From Trichoplax sp. H2 (Eukaryota > Placozoa > Uniplacotomia > Trichoplacea), in assembly GCA_003344405.1 (NCBI GenBank), contig NOWV01000028.1:124001-188000 (forward strand): a stretch of DNA of 64,000 nucleotides, in the 5' to 3' direction. The first letter of the stretch is position 1. Each line of letters begins with the position of its first letter. The notes under the pieces are model-generated. The model did no database searches. It had not been told where the DNA came from and was given only the letters and a program-made list of their open reading frames with translations. A program made the position numbers and the translations under genes. Of the stretch, positions 61,441 through 64,000 are shown piece after piece.

Positions 61441-64000
61441 GTATAAATCTATCTGGCCGACATCCTGTCTTCTATATTTTTCGATATCCATCAAAAATAA
61501 ATTTATTTTTTTCTTTATAAACAATGACTTAAAAATGAATATATATCGAAATTTATTAACTGCTTAAATTTGCTGAACTAGACAATCACGTTATATGACA
61601 TGATATAATAATTACAGTAGTTGGAATTTAGCACTGAACTAAATCATGATTTTATTCAAAATAATATAATAGGCTGACAGCAAATCTAAACCATTCCTTT
61701 TTAAAGATTTTGTTCGTGTTAGGATAATCTCTTATTATTTGCGATAAATTATTATTACTTAAGTAAGTCATAGTTTGTTACTTTCATAATTACAGAATCT
61801 GAAATTATACCCGTCAAAGGTCAATGTAACATCAATTATGCTATCATACAATTAAGTCGTTAATGTCAACTAGATGCGGTATCCGACAAGAAAGTTTATT
61901 TTTAAAGTTCTTCAATTATCACACTATAGGTGCGTTGACATCGCCTCGATTTTACTAATTATACTGTAGAATACTCAAATTATCTAATTGTTGTTAAGAA
62001 CAAGAAATAAAAGGTACAACTATTTACTGCATTCGTATAATTATTGAAAGTTAATTTACAAGATTTGAAGCGTGCAGTATGAATCGTAACAATTATGTAA
62101 TCTGTAAATTATCTGCGATAAAGTTGGTAGTGCACAGAAGATTACCTAATTAGCAATTGCTCTGCAAATTTAGTTATGAGGTACTTATCTATTTACCGCA
62201 AAAGACTTACAATGAATTATTGATGAATAGGAAGATGATCAAGTCTTTACTCAACATCAAATAGCTGGAGTAAATCCATATAATAGGTATTCTAACGAGT
62301 AACTACTGTTACAGATAAATACCGTTACGATCATTATATGCCAATTATCATTGACAAAAACCTCAACATTACTTCATCTTCCTCCCATAGGAATAAGTAA
62401 GTGTATGAAATAGGTCAATCTTAGAATGAATTAATTGCCGGTAATATTCATGGCCATGCTAATTTCACAATTAAATGAATAGTGCAAAATTGAACTTTAA
62501 CTTAAACAATTTCAAGACATTCATTTTACGAGGTCTAGTTTGAAGCTAAAGTACTTACCCTGTTTCTGGTATTTAAGAAAAATCTTATGCCGAAAAAATA
62601 GGATAATAGCTCGGATGGTTAATATAATTACAGTTCAATTATGTCTAATTTATCATTAACTTTTTCCAGAGATATTTAAACGCCTAATAATATCTCAATC
62701 TATTTTTTATTATACGCTAATTTACATGGTATGAAACATTCGAAATTAAAATCACTACTTAGTCTATAATTTAAATGGAAGAAAGAAGTTGAATCCCATT
62801 CAAATTCAACAACATAAAAGCTCAGAGATGATATTTTTTGCCTAAGTACATAGAGTATTATAAACTTGAAAGATGTCCAGTAAGGCAAGAATATAAGTAA
62901 TATCCATGGTACTGCTAAATATAATTGCACATTTCTTAATTATTAAAGGCTATAGAAGATGGCTTAGTCGATGTTTCGAATTGTCTGAACTGAGAAACCT
63001 ATCAGCTAATCCCAGTGACAGTGAAGTATGATCTAAAACTGTTAAAATAAAATATCTAATAATTTCACCTACTACAGTTTTTGTTTTCAATTCAAATTTT
63101 AGTCAGGAGAGATTCTATCAGTTGCTATTCAAATGGACAGCATCTCAGATTGACCTTTGTATACTTCTAAGGATGGGAATAACTGAAAATAGCGAAAAAT
63201 TATTTCAATTTCTGTTGCAATGTTAGTCTATTGCTCATTACGTAGGTATGGTATAACTAATCAGATATGTATATCAAGTAAGCGAAATTTTCCGTGAGCA
63301 CATCCTCTCGCCCAAATTCTTCGTCACCATTGAAGGAGAATCTTAACCCTTAGCAATTTCGCTTTTATCATTTTTACTACTGCCCTATACTTTATTTGAT
63401 AATATTTTTAATCAAGAGCTCTCTCAAATGAGGACGGCAGTCAGTACTGTCTTTTTTGCTTGGTCATTTTATATGCATAACTATGAATATTGATTGGAGG
63501 TTTTAATTTAGCTTGCGATTAAAACTGCAAGCTGCTTATAGCCCATAATTTAATCTGAAATTTTCTATCTACAATTAAATATTTATTCTACAAATATAAC
63601 TCTAGTTTAGCACCTGTATACTAGCAAATTAAAGATTATTATAGGAATTTTCGCTTCTAGTATATAGCATATACCAGTAGAACTCATGCATTAATTAATG
63701 TCATTCGACAATAAATAAATCAAATACAAGATATATCGTAAAAGTGTAGAATAACTCATTACCATTTTGAGAATACTATAGTTATTTTTATTGAAAGAAA
63801 ACAGTATCATGAATCTGGAATCTTTACATCTTTGAAATTACTTGAATTTCTCGGAATTAAATTGATTAAGTTATGATATCAGATAAGATTGGTTTATATC
63901 GAACCTTTTTAAAATGTAAGTTCTTCATAAATATCATGCAGAAAATGAAAATCTATAAATTAAAGTCTGTAATATATATTTATAGACTCGAATCTCACTA
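61441..64000. other. non-coding to window end, no feature recognised
   Basis: AT-rich. A 76-codon minus-strand open frame at 62700-62930 is partly hydrophobic but has no identifiable domain. Exons of a gene beyond the window edge cannot be excluded. Confidence 0.4.

Noticed and set aside
62700-62930. 76-codon minus-strand frame with hydrophobic N-terminus, considered as a GPCR fragment
   Set aside because: No class motif or flanking exon found; AT-rich chance hydrophobicity is enough.

Overview
The window looks like nuclear DNA of an early-branching animal. It is AT-rich, genes sit several kilobases apart, protein genes are split by short GT-AG introns, and one gene joins a Frizzled-type cysteine-rich domain to a tyrosine kinase, a combination known only from animals. 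A placozoan (Trichoplax/Hoilungia type) fits the composition, gene spacing and gene content best, but that is inference; a sponge or cnidarian cannot be excluded from this sequence alone.

Layout. 1-1268: contig-end overlap around an N gap, no gene. 1269-2201 (+): intronless rhodopsin-like GPCR. 3651-9070: repeats, including a region where two haplotypes were laid end to end (4106-7284). That region holds both the filled and the empty allele of an LTR insertion. It is followed by a diverged ~0.2-kb tandem array. 9952-15436 (+): eight-exon receptor tyrosine kinase (signal peptide, Frizzled CRD, TM, kinase). 16993-19701 (-): cationic amino acid transporter. 20036-20760: palindromic and direct/inverted repeats. 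21660-23745 (-): four-exon protein with a tyrosine-recombinase (Crypton-like) fold that stops before the catalytic tyrosine. 23746-32338: no gene recognised, with a GTACTGTAC-rich kilobase at 28.4-29.46 kb. 32339-34587 (+): SEC62. 34588-41289: no gene, a ~205-bp duplicated unit and two LTR copies. 41290-58580: three paralogous PRRT3/4-like seven-transmembrane genes (two +, one -). 61001-61435: a complete solo LTR with target-site duplication. The rest is AT-rich non-coding sequence.

The genes do not form an operon-like unit. Functionally they are two receptor types (GPCR, Frizzled-kinase), a nutrient transporter, an ER translocation component, a domesticated recombinase and a local family of seven-pass membrane proteins. 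The most interesting points are: (i) five related LTR copies, two of them apparently polymorphic between the haplotypes merged in this assembly; (ii) a very compact Frizzled-domain receptor kinase without Ig or kringle; (iii) the three-gene PRRT-like seven-TM cluster, whose first exons align without gaps at exactly 157 codons.
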